Source of the DNA: a virus
Reading direction: 5' to 3' (one strand)
DNA length: 64,000 nucleotides
Virus record (IMG/VR): IMGVR_UViG_3300024308_000188
Location: 124,001-188,000 of that record
Part shown: positions 15,640 to 24,160 of the stretch, piece by piece
How positions within the stretch are numbered: the stretch's first letter is position 1
Layout: the number at the start of each line of letters is the position of its first letter
Position numbers and translations under genes: made by a program
The notes under the pieces: model-generated
The model's database searches: none
Told to the model about the DNA's origin: nothing
The model's input: the letters and a program-made list of their open reading frames with translations, nothing else

Positions 15640-16662
15640 ATGAAAATTGGCTTCGCTTGTAAATACATGCACCCTGACAGATCACTAAAAGCAAGTGAAC
15701 TTAAAAAGTTGGAAGAACCTTACAATATGAGAACCACAACTGTCAAGTGGTGCAAAGACAATCCTGACCTTTGGCAAGAACGTCTTTGGGAAATAATGGA
15801 ATTTAATATCAAAGCTATCTACAACATGATCGGCTATGTTAGATCGTTGCCTAAGATTGCACAAATGGTTCGTCTTAGTAGTGATGCTTTTCCTCTTTTT
15901 ACGCATCCTGATTTTTCTCATTTTTACAAACGTAAAGACGTAGAGCGTTACCTAGAAAAACATTTGGCCAATGTGCGAACTTTTGCTGGTGACGTTAGAC
16001 TTAGTTTTCATCCAGCGCAATTTTGTGTGCTTGCCAGTGAGAATCCAAATGTTGTTGAAAAGAGTATTGAAGAATTTGAGTATCATGCTTATATCGCAGA
16101 ACTTATGGGCTATGGTAGAAAGTTTCAAGATTTTAAATGCAACATTCATTTGAATGGTAAAGGTGGTGAATCTGTTTTCAGAAAAACCTACAAAAGATTA
16201 AGTGCGGCTGCCCGTAACATAATCACTGTGGAAAATGATGAATACAGTTCTGGCTTGGATGACGTTTTAGCTATAGCCGACTTGGTTCCTATTGTTCTGG
16301 ATATTCACCATCATTGGATTCATAGCGGCGGTTACATTAAACCTGATTCTAAACGTGCGTTACAAGTTATAGAAAGTTGGAGAGGCGTCAGGCCAGTTAT
16401 TCACTATGCGTATTCGCGTGAGGAATATCTGGTCAATGAAAAGTTTTCACGTAGACCTACTTTGGCAAAAATGGAGACTGATAGTAGAAAGTTGCGTGAG
16501 CACAGTGACCAATATCCAAACTGGCACTCGAATGCTTGGGCGCTAAGTTTTCTACCAAGCTTCGATATTATGTGTGAGGCGAAACATAAAAACATTGCTT
16601 CACAGCAATTAATTGATCAATACCTGAAATCTATTTCTGGAGGAAGGAATGTCAATTTATGA
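15640..16662 (+). CDS. uvdE: UV damage endonuclease, UvdE/UvsE family
   Basis: Nicks DNA immediately 5' of UV photoproducts and some other lesions, starting excision repair without UvrABC. The 340-aa TIM-barrel-type sequence shows family signatures: RLSFHPAQFCVLAS (about 119-132; metal-binding His), a Glu in ITVENDE (near 198), DIHHHWIH (about 221-228), and HYAYSREE further on. Length is normal for the family. It starts one base after the membrane-protein gene, and the following gene overlaps it by 14 bases. The enzyme is uncommon in phages and suggests exposure to light or a host with limited repair. Confidence 0.9.
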   Translation: MKIGFACKYMHPDRSLKASELKKLEEPYNMRTTTVKWCKDNPDLWQERLWEIMEFNIKAIYNMIGYVRSLPKIAQMVRLSSDAFPLFTHPDFSHFYKRKDVERYLEKHLANVRTFAGDVRLSFHPAQFCVLASENPNVVEKSIEEFEYHAYIAELMGYGRKFQDFKCNIHLNGKGGESVFRKTYKRLSAAARNIITVENDEYSSGLDDVLAIADLVPIVLDIHHHWIHSGGYIKPDSKRALQVIESWRGVRPVIHYAYSREEYLVNEKFSRRPTLAKMETDSRKLREHSDQYPNWHSNAWALSFLPSFDIMCEAKHKNIASQQLIDQYLKSISGGRNVNL

Positions 16663-16981
16663 TGGAAGTGGCCGACCTAGAAAACCACACAAACTTGAAA
16701 AAAGTTTGGTTCCCAAAAAGCTAATTAGCACCAAAGAAATATGTGACGCTGTATTTGGTGTTGAATCTAAATTTATAAATGTCGATACGGAGAAATGCCA
16801 CTACAAAAGAATTCAAAAAAGTGCAAAAACCTTAGAAGAATGTTTGGATAAACTTAACGAGGTTGTCCAACAGAAATTGGATGTGAACAAATACAAGATC
16901 TATGTATTACCTTGTTTACTTGCTTTTCATCCTGATTATGTTCGTGTTGAAATCCCATTTTATTATCAAAGGAAGTCGTAA
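16649..16981 (+). CDS. hypothetical protein, 110 aa
   Basis: Overlaps the end of uvdE by 14 bases and has a strong GGAGGAAGG site. Basic N-terminus (SGRPRKPHKLEKSLVPKKLI), three Cys, and a C-terminal beta segment. No motif recognised. The stop overlaps the next start by one base (TAATG). Confidence 0.82.
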   Translation: MSIYDGSGRPRKPHKLEKSLVPKKLISTKEICDAVFGVESKFINVDTEKCHYKRIQKSAKTLEECLDKLNEVVQQKLDVNKYKIYVLPCLLAFHPDYVRVEIPFYYQRKS

Positions 16982-17451
16982 TGAAAAAAGCTGGCAATAG
17001 AATTCAAATAACAGCAGAAGTTCAATCGGTAGTTCGTAGTGTTGACTCTCAATTATCTAAGGCAGTTGACAAAGGATTTATAACAGGACAACAAAAAACA
17101 TTGGCCGTTAATCTGATAGGTCGCTCTGCAAATAAAAGGACTAAGAAGAATCTTGGTATTTTACGGCCATTCAAACATGATACAACGAATAAAGAAATGA
17201 TGGGAGAACGTGATTCTGGAAAAATTGCTTTAAGCTTTCCTTTTGCCTTTGTTGATTGTTACGGAACTTTCTGGCTATGCTGTGATTCAGATACTGGTCT
17301 TTATTTAGAATGCAAGATCGATTCTAAATTTGATACTGTTTACACGCAACGCTTTTATTTAAAGGGCAATACAAAAAGTTGTATAAAGAAACTGTGCCGA
17401 TTCTTAGAATCATCGAACAACTTGGAAACTTCTCTTCGTAATCTGAACTAA
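16981..17451 (+). CDS. hypothetical protein, 156 aa
   Basis: Begins at TAATG overlapping the previous stop. Basic N-terminal 60 residues (SANKRTKKNLGILRPFKHD) and a Cys/Phe-rich C-terminal part (DCYGTFWLCCDSDTGLYLEC). No family recognised. Last gene before promoter copy 4, whose box begins five bases after the stop. Confidence 0.82.
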   Translation: MKKAGNRIQITAEVQSVVRSVDSQLSKAVDKGFITGQQKTLAVNLIGRSANKRTKKNLGILRPFKHDTTNKEMMGERDSGKIALSFPFAFVDCYGTFWLCCDSDTGLYLECKIDSKFDTVYTQRFYLKGNTKSCIKKLCRFLESSNNLETSLRNLN

Positions 17452-17456
17452 ACCAA

Positions 17457-17503
17457 GTGTGTCAAAAACAGCGGTTGTTATGAATGGCCGCTTTTGGTAT
17501 AAT
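17457..17503 (+). promoter_or_regulatory. composite promoter element, copy 4
   Basis: Box GTGTGTCAAAAA at 17457; -35 TTGTTA at 17475-17480; 17-bp spacer; TATAAT at 17498-17503 with TTTTGG before it. AGCGG (17470-17474) and CCGCT (17488-17492) form a hairpin around the -35 and spacer, followed by a short T-run. The transcript starts near CATTGGTAAGGCAA. Drives the gene at 17561. Confidence 0.88.
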
Positions 17504-17560
17504 GTCGTCATTGGTAAGGCAAGAGTGTCTACCAAATAACCCACATTTGAGGATCAAGAA

Positions 17561-18052
17561 ATGTATCAAGTAACATTAGTATATGAAAGCAACGTAACTG
17601 TAACTTCGCGTAAACCAATAGAACCAAAAAATGGTTTTGTTAAGATCGAAAATCTTTTGGTTCCTGCTCAAAAAGTTGATTGTGTTTTCATGGAAGAATC
17701 TGACTACTTAATAACATATCCTATTATTAAAACAGAAGTTCTTTTTGTTGACGCTGTTTCGTTTAACGAAAAAGGTGAATTGCAGGTTGATTCGTTTTGC
17801 GCGAACGCTGTTGCAGGTTTCAAACTTTTAGGCCACACGATTTTAGAGGCCAGCCGCCAAACATTATATGAAGGCGAGTTCACTATGCACTCAGATGGCT
17901 ATCGTGAAATTTCTGAAGAAGCGTACAACAGACTTAATATTATGCGCTGCCTTTATTATGTGGAAGGCTCAAACATTTCAGGATATGCCGATGCCAATAA
18001 AGTTGTAGTGCTTTATGCGGATCGTTTAGAACCTCGTTACTTTAAAGTTTAG
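17561..18052 (+). CDS. hypothetical protein, 163 aa
   Basis: First gene after promoter copy 4, with TTGAGGATC before the ATG. Mostly beta-strand sequence (MYQVTLVYESNVTVTSRKPI...) with acidic patches. No motif recognised. Confidence 0.85.
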   Translation: MYQVTLVYESNVTVTSRKPIEPKNGFVKIENLLVPAQKVDCVFMEESDYLITYPIIKTEVLFVDAVSFNEKGELQVDSFCANAVAGFKLLGHTILEASRQTLYEGEFTMHSDGYREISEEAYNRLNIMRCLYYVEGSNISGYADANKVVVLYADRLEPRYFKV

Positions 18053-18063
18053 CGGAGAACTTT

Positions 18064-18708
18064 ATGAAGAAAATAACACGACAAAAAACAACTAAAAGTA
18101 AAGCAAAGAAAGAAAAGCCTACTTTAGTTACTCCATTGTTTCCAGCTGCTTACTTTGGTTTTGATCTGGTATCAAAAGCCGCTGGCTATTCTTTTGAAGT
18201 AGATTGGGATAATTACGCTGTTGGTTTATCTGGACGGCAAAATCTTTCCGATCTGAAAGAACTGATTAGTCTGCTTGAGCATTTTATTCAAATTGAAAAG
18301 ACTAATAAGGTTTATCAATATTCAGAATTAGATATTTCCGATTTTGAACTTGAAACTTATGAACCTTTTGAATCTGGTATGTCTCAAACTGCCATAGTCA
18401 TTGATTGTTCGGTGTATAAAAACAGATACGCTTTATTCTGTACCGCAGACACGATCAACTTTTCCACGCTGAATATTGATTCCTGCGAAGATATTGAAGT
18501 TGTTCTGGTGCTGGAATGTAATCACAACCGAGCGCGTATCGTCAGACTTTCTAAGCTATTGCAATCAAAGGCTGTTATGACGCTTGCCGCCCAGTTTGAA
18601 TATGTTGCTTATGCACCAATTTCTGATAAACAAACTTTGATGGAAAAAGTCTTATACTCTGATACAGAAGAAGTATATTTGGAAAGACTTTCCCGTTTAG
18701 AAAAGTAA
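18064..18708 (+). CDS. hypothetical protein, 214 aa, basic N-terminal tail
   Basis: Starts after CGGAGAAC. The first 20 residues are very basic (KKITRQKTTKSKAKKEKP), followed by an acidic alpha/beta body. The tail could bind nucleic acid, like those on several other proteins in this window. No family recognised. Confidence 0.85.
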   Translation: MKKITRQKTTKSKAKKEKPTLVTPLFPAAYFGFDLVSKAAGYSFEVDWDNYAVGLSGRQNLSDLKELISLLEHFIQIEKTNKVYQYSELDISDFELETYEPFESGMSQTAIVIDCSVYKNRYALFCTADTINFSTLNIDSCEDIEVVLVLECNHNRARIVRLSKLLQSKAVMTLAAQFEYVAYAPISDKQTLMEKVLYSDTEEVYLERLSRLEK

Positions 18709-18725
18709 TGTGTGTGATAAATCAA

Positions 18726-18759
18726 GGACTGGCTGTTATGACCGAATGGCAGCTAGTCC
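18726..18759. other. 10-bp hairpin in a possible relic of the composite promoter
   Basis: GGACTGGCTG (18726-18735) pairs with CAGCTAGTCC (18750-18759, one G-T pair). Upstream, GTGTGTG at 18710 and the loop word TTATGA recall the composite promoter, but there is no TATAAT at the expected position. The hairpin covers the start of the 44-aa ORF at 18738 and may control it. Confidence 0.5.
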
Positions 18760-18872
18760 GTTTATTCAAAACTTTGTTCGGTATTGAACTAGATTTAATA
18801 ACAATACAAACTTTTCGCCATGACATTGAAGCAAAATTGTCGATGCGAATTAAGGATCAAAATGTTTGTTGA
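18738..18872 (+). CDS. small ORF, 44 aa, tentative
   Basis: ATG 18738, ten bases downstream of AAGGA, opens a 44-codon frame (MTEWQLVRLFKTLFGIELDL...) that fills an otherwise empty gap and overlaps the next start by 11 bases. The start lies in the loop of a 10-bp hairpin, which could repress translation. Composition is protein-like, but no homology can be recognised. Confidence 0.5.
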   Translation: MTEWQLVRLFKTLFGIELDLITIQTFRHDIEAKLSMRIKDQNVC

Positions 18873-19035
18873 ATATTGCTTACGGGTAATCGCGCTGATT
18901 GCTGTTATTCTTTTAATTGTTTGCGTTTTGCCATTTCCTTTTGTTAAAGCGCATCCGATATTAACGCCGACTATTGGATCAATGTGTGTTATTTATTTAA
19001 TATACTTTGTATTCTATAGGCCACGGCACTTTTAA
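18862..19035 (+). CDS. small membrane protein, 57 aa, two spans
   Basis: I chose ATG 18862, behind AAGGATCAAA, because the hydrophobic protein begins there (MFVEYCLRVIALIAVILLIV); an in-frame ATG at 18820 would only add a charged extension. Two spans (about 7-24 and 32-52) with a short basic tail. Function unknown. Confidence 0.78.
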   Translation: MFVEYCLRVIALIAVILLIVCVLPFPFVKAHPILTPTIGSMCVIYLIYFVFYRPRHF

Positions 19036-19059
19036 ACGTAACCACTTGAGGATCTAGAA

Positions 19060-19644
19060 ATGGTTAAGAATGTAATCAACTTTATTTTGCGCTACACAGT
19101 CGGATTAGTAATAGCTCTTTTTATCGAATTACTTTTCCGAATTGTCGTAGCTTGTTTACCCTTTTATTCAAAACTGGATAAAAAGTTTGCTGCCAAAGCG
19201 AAACACATCGATACAGTGGCTGCCGAACTTAAATCTACTCGTATTACTTTGTGGACAAAAAATAAAATGTGTCAGTCGGAAGAAATGCTCAGCCGATCTA
19301 TGTGTCGTCGTTTTAACGCGCTGTATCGCTTTATGTCTTTGGACTTTGTAGAAAGCTTGATGTTGAATGATGAAAAATCTACAACTTGGCTGCAACACAG
19401 AGAAAAAGCTTTGGATGAATTTTACACTCTTTTGCTTTTGGCTAGAAATGAGCAAAATGATCCTTCTTTTACTCGTGAAAAGTTTGAGATAGAATTACGT
19501 AGAACTGCCAGCTATTTTGATGCTTGGTCAACATTGATGAATTTGATGAATGAAATGTTTGGCCGTTTAGGTCTAATTGTTTTGGCGGTCAAACTGGATT
19601 TAGTAACTGTAAATCTTAAGGTAAAGTGTAATGACAAAGAATGA
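19060..19644 (+). CDS. membrane-anchored hypothetical protein, 194 aa
   Basis: Follows TTGAGGATC. One N-terminal hydrophobic helix (about 10-36, YTVGLVIALFIELLFRIVVA) anchors a long helical domain rich in Lys, Arg, Glu and Leu, probably coiled coil. Could be a membrane-tethered scaffold. Overlaps the next gene by 14 bases. Confidence 0.82.
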   Translation: MVKNVINFILRYTVGLVIALFIELLFRIVVACLPFYSKLDKKFAAKAKHIDTVAAELKSTRITLWTKNKMCQSEEMLSRSMCRRFNALYRFMSLDFVESLMLNDEKSTTWLQHREKALDEFYTLLLLARNEQNDPSFTREKFEIELRRTASYFDAWSTLMNLMNEMFGRLGLIVLAVKLDLVTVNLKVKCNDKE

Positions 19645-19852
19645 AAAGCTTCTCAGGTCTTTGAAACGCAAATTGGCTTTGTTGGATCTTACTGATGCTG
19701 AATATGCTTTGTTGGGTTTGGAGCCGCCAAAAAGAAAGCCACCTAAGCGTTTGATCGAAAAGGCAGCTAAACTTGTTCGTGCCTTAAAACGCAAGGCCAA
19801 GAAAAAAGCTGATAAGAAAAGTTTAGATCCGGTAATCTGGCATACTAGCTAG
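19631..19852 (+). CDS. small very basic protein, 73 aa
   Basis: Over one third Lys/Arg (KRKPPKRLIEKAAKLVRALK), with an N-terminal leucine-rich helix (LLRSLKRKLALLDLTDAEYA). Probably nucleic-acid binding. It overlaps the end of the membrane-anchored gene and shares its style with the 52-aa protein at 20438. Confidence 0.8.
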   Translation: MTKNEKLLRSLKRKLALLDLTDAEYALLGLEPPKRKPPKRLIEKAAKLVRALKRKAKKKADKKSLDPVIWHTS

Positions 19853-19862
19853 GAGAATAAAA

Positions 19863-20435
19863 ATGCAGTTAGTGTCTTATATTTTTAATCACCGTTGGGA
19901 TTCGGAATGGAAATCTATTCCTGCAACAATGCGTGACGTAATTCGTCCGGCCCAAACTCGCAACGATAAGTTGGATGCTTTCAATAAAGCCAACGATGTT
20001 ATGTTGCGTAGTATTTTATTGAATAATGAAAATCCAATATTGGATTTTAGTTTGAATCGTGAAATCGTTGTTCCTGAGAAAAAGTCTGAGCAAAGCAGCG
20101 TGTGGTATTTACGTGCTTTACCTTTGAACCAAAGTCAGCCGATTGATGCGGATTATTTGCTGGATCTTCAGGAAACTATATCAGCGTACCGCAAAAAGAC
20201 TGTGGAAAACTCTGACTGCGCTTTTTGTTTACCTCAAAGCGAGAACAACGATTTACGTAATGTTGTTTGGTTTGATCTGGACTCCGGTACTTTTCTTACC
20301 TACAACAAAAATTTCTGCACTCGCATTCAAAGACACTTTCATGATTTGGCGAAACGCCATGTTATGGATTATATCTCAGATGCGGGTGAAGAACTCCAGA
20401 AGCTTTACTCTGCTTCTGTTTATAGCTCACGTTAA
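19863..20435 (+). CDS. hypothetical protein, 190 aa
   Basis: Follows TAGGAGAATAAAA. Alpha/beta protein with no known motif; contains FNHRWDSEWKSIPATMRDVI near the start and a CAFCLPQSEN segment. Ends two bases before the start of the 52-aa ORF. Confidence 0.82.
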   Translation: MQLVSYIFNHRWDSEWKSIPATMRDVIRPAQTRNDKLDAFNKANDVMLRSILLNNENPILDFSLNREIVVPEKKSEQSSVWYLRALPLNQSQPIDADYLLDLQETISAYRKKTVENSDCAFCLPQSENNDLRNVVWFDLDSGTFLTYNKNFCTRIQRHFHDLAKRHVMDYISDAGEELQKLYSASVYSSR

Positions 20436-20437
20436 AT

Positions 20438-20596
20438 ATGTGTGCTTGTTTAGGTTGTGAATCAAAACGCAAGCTCAACAAACGTCTTAAGCAAAAGCTC
20501 GTAGAGCACAAACGCTTGATGAAATTGTATGAGCGCAAGTTAATGGCTTTGGGTGTAGATCCTAAAAGCCTTGAATCAAAGAGAGAATCTAAATGA
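20438..20596 (+). CDS. small basic protein, 52 aa, N-terminal cysteine cluster
   Basis: A 52-codon frame fills the gap between 20435 and the NADAR gene and overlaps the latter as ATGA (20593-20596). The N-terminus MCACLGCESKRK has three Cys; the rest is a basic helix (KLNKRLKQKLVEHKRLMKLY). The exact stop-start overlap and the resemblance to the protein at 19631 (both carry a short leucine/lysine helix and then LGxxPPK or LGVDPK) support a real gene. The ribosome site is weak. Confidence 0.65.
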   Translation: MCACLGCESKRKLNKRLKQKLVEHKRLMKLYERKLMALGVDPKSLESKRESK

Positions 20597-21222
20597 AAGA
20601 ACCTAAGAAACTTGCAAAGAAACCTTTGGCTAAAAAGCCTTCGCTTCCATTGAAGAAGTCTTTTATTAAGTCTCAGGCCGAGCAAAAATCTGTTCCTGCT
20701 AAAGCAGAGAAAAAAGAACCTGTCACTTTAACTTACAACAGCCAGATTGAAAAGTTGGAATGGTTATCAAACTTTCAACCTTGTCTGATCGTTGTGGTTA
20801 TTGATCGTACTACTGGCGAAACATTAAAGTTTAGCAGTGTAGAACAAGGCTTCCATTACTTCAAAACTCGCAGTCCTGAATTCCGCCAAAAGATTTACAA
20901 CTGCGTCAAAGCAAAAGACGCTCGTTATCATGGCAGTGAAAAATCTGGTTGCCCTATGCGACCTGACTGGAAAGAAATTCGCAAGAGCGTGATGAAAAAT
21001 CTTCTTCTTGCAAAATACGGCCAAAACTTGATTTTGAAAAAGTGGCTTCTTGCTACTGAAGATGCTAAGTTGGTTGAACTTGCACCTTGGGACAAAGAAA
21101 AGTTTTGGGGTGTTGACGAACAAGGGAACGGATCAAACAATTCTGGTTTACTTACAGAAGAAGTTCGTGAAATTCTGGCCGATAAATCAATCACAACTGT
21201 TTATATGGATCGTTACTTATGA
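20593..21222 (+). CDS. NADAR (YbiA/DUF1768-type) domain protein with basic N-terminal tail
   Basis: NADAR proteins hydrolyse N-glycosidic bonds in ADP-ribose- and riboflavin-related compounds; some members remove ADP-ribose from guanine in DNA. The 209-aa product has a lysine/proline-rich tail (1-45) and then the family motifs: LSNF (58-61), the EQGFHYFK helix (84-91), RPDWKEIRKSVM (123-134), APWDKEKFWGV (164-174) and the glycine/asparagine-rich GNGSNNSGLL (178-187). The tail could bring it to DNA. A phage copy might counter DarT-type toxins that ADP-ribosylate phage DNA, or salvage NAD metabolites; these cannot be separated from sequence alone. Confidence 0.85.
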   Translation: MKEPKKLAKKPLAKKPSLPLKKSFIKSQAEQKSVPAKAEKKEPVTLTYNSQIEKLEWLSNFQPCLIVVVIDRTTGETLKFSSVEQGFHYFKTRSPEFRQKIYNCVKAKDARYHGSEKSGCPMRPDWKEIRKSVMKNLLLAKYGQNLILKKWLLATEDAKLVELAPWDKEKFWGVDEQGNGSNNSGLLTEEVREILADKSITTVYMDRYL

Positions 21223-22037
21223 CACAGTTAACTGATGCAAAACTCGATACAATGGTTTCTGCCGTCCAACAATTCGTTGCTCGTACAGTCGTTGACGATT
21301 TAGTTATTGCTTTGACGACCGAACAGCTTTTAAAATTGATCGCAGTTAATTCTGCTGATCTGAAAGCTGATCCTTCTGCGATTTTAAAGTTGCAGGAAAT
21401 GCTGATGTTAAGCGGTGTATGTTTGGTTAGCTTACCGACAGAACAGCGTGAATCAGCCACTGAAGGCAAGGCCAAAAAGTTGTATTACATTTTCCGTGAT
21501 ACAAATACTTTCCTGACAGATGCTGAAAAATATTCAATGGATGATTTTGATGATCTGTTAAATAGTAAACAAGTTTTGTTTGCAGATATTCAAAATCTGA
21601 AGCGTTTAAATTTACCGGAAGATAAAGTTGCTTCCGTTGTATGTGAAGCCGTTGGCCACAGTCGTTTGTCTATTCGACAGACAGGTAAATGCTCTCGCTG
21701 CGGATCTAAAATCCCTGCAACTTCTTTTACAGTCCTTATTACGGATAAAGGAAATGTTGGCATTGTGCCAACTAAGTTCCGTCCGATAGATCGCTTGGAT
21801 TGGAAAGATTTGATATTTGTTCCTGAGAAAACTTTGCAAATTTTGGCACGTAGTAAAAAGTTTAAGACTGTTGTTGATGTGAATAACAGTTACGATCTTG
21901 TTGTGCCGAAACAGGACAAATCTGAATTAATGTCCGACGACGATAAGCTTGAGATACATAAAATAGTCGCAAGCAAGTTGGAAGGTAAGGACAAAAAATC
22001 TCACGATAAGAAATCTCGTGAAAAAGATAAGAAGTAG
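21219..22037 (+). CDS. hypothetical protein, 272 aa, single CxxC and lysine-rich tail
   Basis: Starts at an ATGA overlap with the NADAR gene. A helical N-terminal part is followed by CSRCGSK (about 157-163), one half of a zinc site, and a basic C-terminal tail (KDKKSHDKKSREKDKK). Co-translated with the NADAR protein, so possibly part of the same pathway. No family recognised. Confidence 0.82.
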   Translation: MTQLTDAKLDTMVSAVQQFVARTVVDDLVIALTTEQLLKLIAVNSADLKADPSAILKLQEMLMLSGVCLVSLPTEQRESATEGKAKKLYYIFRDTNTFLTDAEKYSMDDFDDLLNSKQVLFADIQNLKRLNLPEDKVASVVCEAVGHSRLSIRQTGKCSRCGSKIPATSFTVLITDKGNVGIVPTKFRPIDRLDWKDLIFVPEKTLQILARSKKFKTVVDVNNSYDLVVPKQDKSELMSDDDKLEIHKIVASKLEGKDKKSHDKKSREKDKK

Positions 22038-22059
22038 ATTTTACTTCGTTAAATAGTAT

Positions 22060-22074
22060 TGCCAGATAAACTGG
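22060..22074. other. intergenic perfect hairpin
   Basis: GCCAG and CTGGC with an ATAAA loop, between the genes ending at 22037 and starting at 22106. No T-run follows. Confidence 0.55.
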
Positions 22075-22105
22075 CCGAATCAAATATAACAACAGAGAAT
22101 TAATT

Positions 22106-22378
22106 ATGACACAGCAAAATACCGCGCAAGTTTGTGACTCAACTGAAGTTGTTGAATTTAGTACAAGCACCTCGGAAATAGTTGATGTTTTACACGATGC
22201 TGCCACGCGAACTTATTGGCAGCGTTACTTTGAAGCTGATTGTCAATATCCAGAACTTACTGACGAAAAACTTAAAGAGTATATCGAAAATCTTAGTTTC
22301 TATAAAAATGAAGATGACGAATATTCTTTTGAATTGTTCGGTGAAGGTTTTGTCGTTAAATTAAATTTCTTAGATTAA
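22106..22378 (+). CDS. hypothetical acidic protein, 90 aa
   Basis: Follows CAGAGAATTA. Strongly acidic small protein (YPELTDEKLKEYIENLSFYK, NEDDEYSFEL). No motif; acidic phage proteins of this size often bind host proteins, but nothing specific is visible. Confidence 0.8.
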   Translation: MTQQNTAQVCDSTEVVEFSTSTSEIVDVLHDAATRTYWQRYFEADCQYPELTDEKLKEYIENLSFYKNEDDEYSFELFGEGFVVKLNFLD

Positions 22379-22393
22379 TGTAAAGGAAACTTT

Positions 22394-24103
22394 ATGAAAA
22401 GTATCACAGTTCGTATTACTCACCTTATTGCTGTTGGTGAACTTTTTCAATCTCAAACAAACAAAGCTATGGCCGCTATCATCCCAAAAGATGATGCTTT
22501 GCCAACTTACAAAATTGAAACCGATGATTACAGACTGATTGAACAACTTTCTGGCGCTGTACTTTTGGTTCCTAAAAATCCGATTGATGCTGATTGCTCA
22601 AGTACAATTCAGCTGACCGAAATGGAAGTTGGTTATGGTGACTCTATCTATCCGGTTTATTCTGCGGTTACGCATGACAAAAAATCTGGAAAAACTCGTC
22701 CAATCTTTTTTATTGCGGGTATGGTTCAAACAATTTATGGTAGTTCTTTGTTCTTGCCGACTTTGACCGTACCGGCTGATGAAGTTGATATTGCGGCTTT
22801 GGTAAAAGATCCTGAAGAATCTGCAACAGGATTTGAAAAGCCACAGGCTTCATCTTTAGAGTTTATTCCAACAGACGAAGGCGCAAAAGTTGTTGCGCCT
22901 GAACCCGTTGTCGAAAACAGCGAGTCCAATGTAGAACCTGAAGAAGTTGAGTTTGATTTGATTCCAACAACTTCAGCTTTACTCGAAACTGATGCTACTC
23001 AATTGAATAAAGATGCTTTTGATGCCGCTGTTGAAAATTCAGGCTACGCGCATTTGTTTTCTTTGGATAGTTACAAAGTTTACGCGAATATTCAAAACGC
23101 TGAGTTTATCCAACAGTTAACAGAATCTTTAAGAGAAAGCGGTGATGTCAGCGCTTTCATTTATGAAGCTTTTGTTGGCCTTACAACAGACGATACAAGT
23201 TTAGTTTGGGATCAGGAATTTTGCGCCAACTATTTGGCCCCTGTTCTGTCACACTTGACCGCTTTGGCTGAAGGCCAGACGCGCGTTATTAAAGTTAGTA
23301 GTCAGTTTGATTGTACTTCGTTTGAAAGTTTTTGTGCTGCCTTACGAATCATAAAACATTTAAGTCTGCCGTTTGAATCGTCGCTTGATGCTCCAACAGT
23401 TGAAGCTTTCTTGCTTGATACAGCTTATGTAACAAACGAAGTTTTGGGCGCAATCCTAAACATTTATGTTGCGATCAATGAAGGTAAAACTACAACAGCT
23501 TGGTCTAAGCGCGGTAAAGCGTGTATTGTTTTAAGCTTGCTCGGCTTTATTGATGTGAATCCAGAAACACGATTCACAGAAGATGGTGCATTGTATGCTG
23601 TTGACCTGATCCGAACTTATTACACAACAGAAGATCAGTTTGAAGATAGCGGCTGCACTAATTTACTTCGCTATGTTCCTGAAGTTATTGACCAACTTTT
23701 CGAAGCTTTAAAAGTTCGCAAGCTGGTTGACAATCGCTGTTTATCCGAAACATCTATCGAGAAACGCGCTAAAATTGTTCGCGCTGTTTTGAATGATGTT
23801 ATTACAGTGAACGCTTTATCTTCGTGCGTACCAGACGTTTACGAAGCTTTATGTAAAGTTGAAAAACGTCTGTCTGATACTGGAGTTATTGTTGTCGGTG
23901 ATTCATGGTTAGCTCAACTCGAAGCCGCCTTACTTGCGGCTGATGATCTGGATATTGAATTCGCAGAGTATTCCACAAAGACTTTTCCGGTGGCACTGTC
24001 AGTTTGTTCAATCCTTCATCCTGAAATTGAAGTAACTTCTATTAATAGTGTTGATAGCAAAGAACAGCGCGTTAAAAATCTTATTGATGCACTGTTGACC
24101 TAA
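22394..24103 (+). CDS. hypothetical protein, 569 aa
   Basis: Follows AAAGGAAAC. An N-terminal domain (about 1-140, beta-rich) is joined by an acidic linker (residues about 150-195, PEPVVENSESNVEPEEVEFD) to a long helical C-terminal region. No family recognised. Codon use and Ala/Glu content resemble the acidic proteins at 26972 and 29814, so a related role is possible. Followed directly by promoter copy 5. Confidence 0.88.
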   Translation: MKSITVRITHLIAVGELFQSQTNKAMAAIIPKDDALPTYKIETDDYRLIEQLSGAVLLVPKNPIDADCSSTIQLTEMEVGYGDSIYPVYSAVTHDKKSGKTRPIFFIAGMVQTIYGSSLFLPTLTVPADEVDIAALVKDPEESATGFEKPQASSLEFIPTDEGAKVVAPEPVVENSESNVEPEEVEFDLIPTTSALLETDATQLNKDAFDAAVENSGYAHLFSLDSYKVYANIQNAEFIQQLTESLRESGDVSAFIYEAFVGLTTDDTSLVWDQEFCANYLAPVLSHLTALAEGQTRVIKVSSQFDCTSFESFCAALRIIKHLSLPFESSLDAPTVEAFLLDTAYVTNEVLGAILNIYVAINEGKTTTAWSKRGKACIVLSLLGFIDVNPETRFTEDGALYAVDLIRTYYTTEDQFEDSGCTNLLRYVPEVIDQLFEALKVRKLVDNRCLSETSIEKRAKIVRAVLNDVITVNALSSCVPDVYEALCKVEKRLSDTGVIVVGDSWLAQLEAALLAADDLDIEFAEYSTKTFPVALSVCSILHPEIEVTSINSVDSKEQRVKNLIDALLT

Positions 24104-24113
24104 ACTTTTCTAG

Positions 24114-24160
24114 GTGTGTCAAAAATGAGTGTTGCCTATTATAGTCTGTTTTGATATAAT
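24114..24160 (+). promoter_or_regulatory. composite promoter element, copy 5
   Basis: Box GTGTGTCAAAAA at 24114; -35 TTGCCT at 24132-24137; 17-bp spacer; TATAAT at 24155-24160. An 11-bp perfect inverted repeat (TGCCTATTATA 24133-24143 with TATAATAGGCA 24155-24165) includes the -10, so a hairpin or a symmetric protein site would overlap the core promoter. Drives the gene at 24187. Confidence 0.88.
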
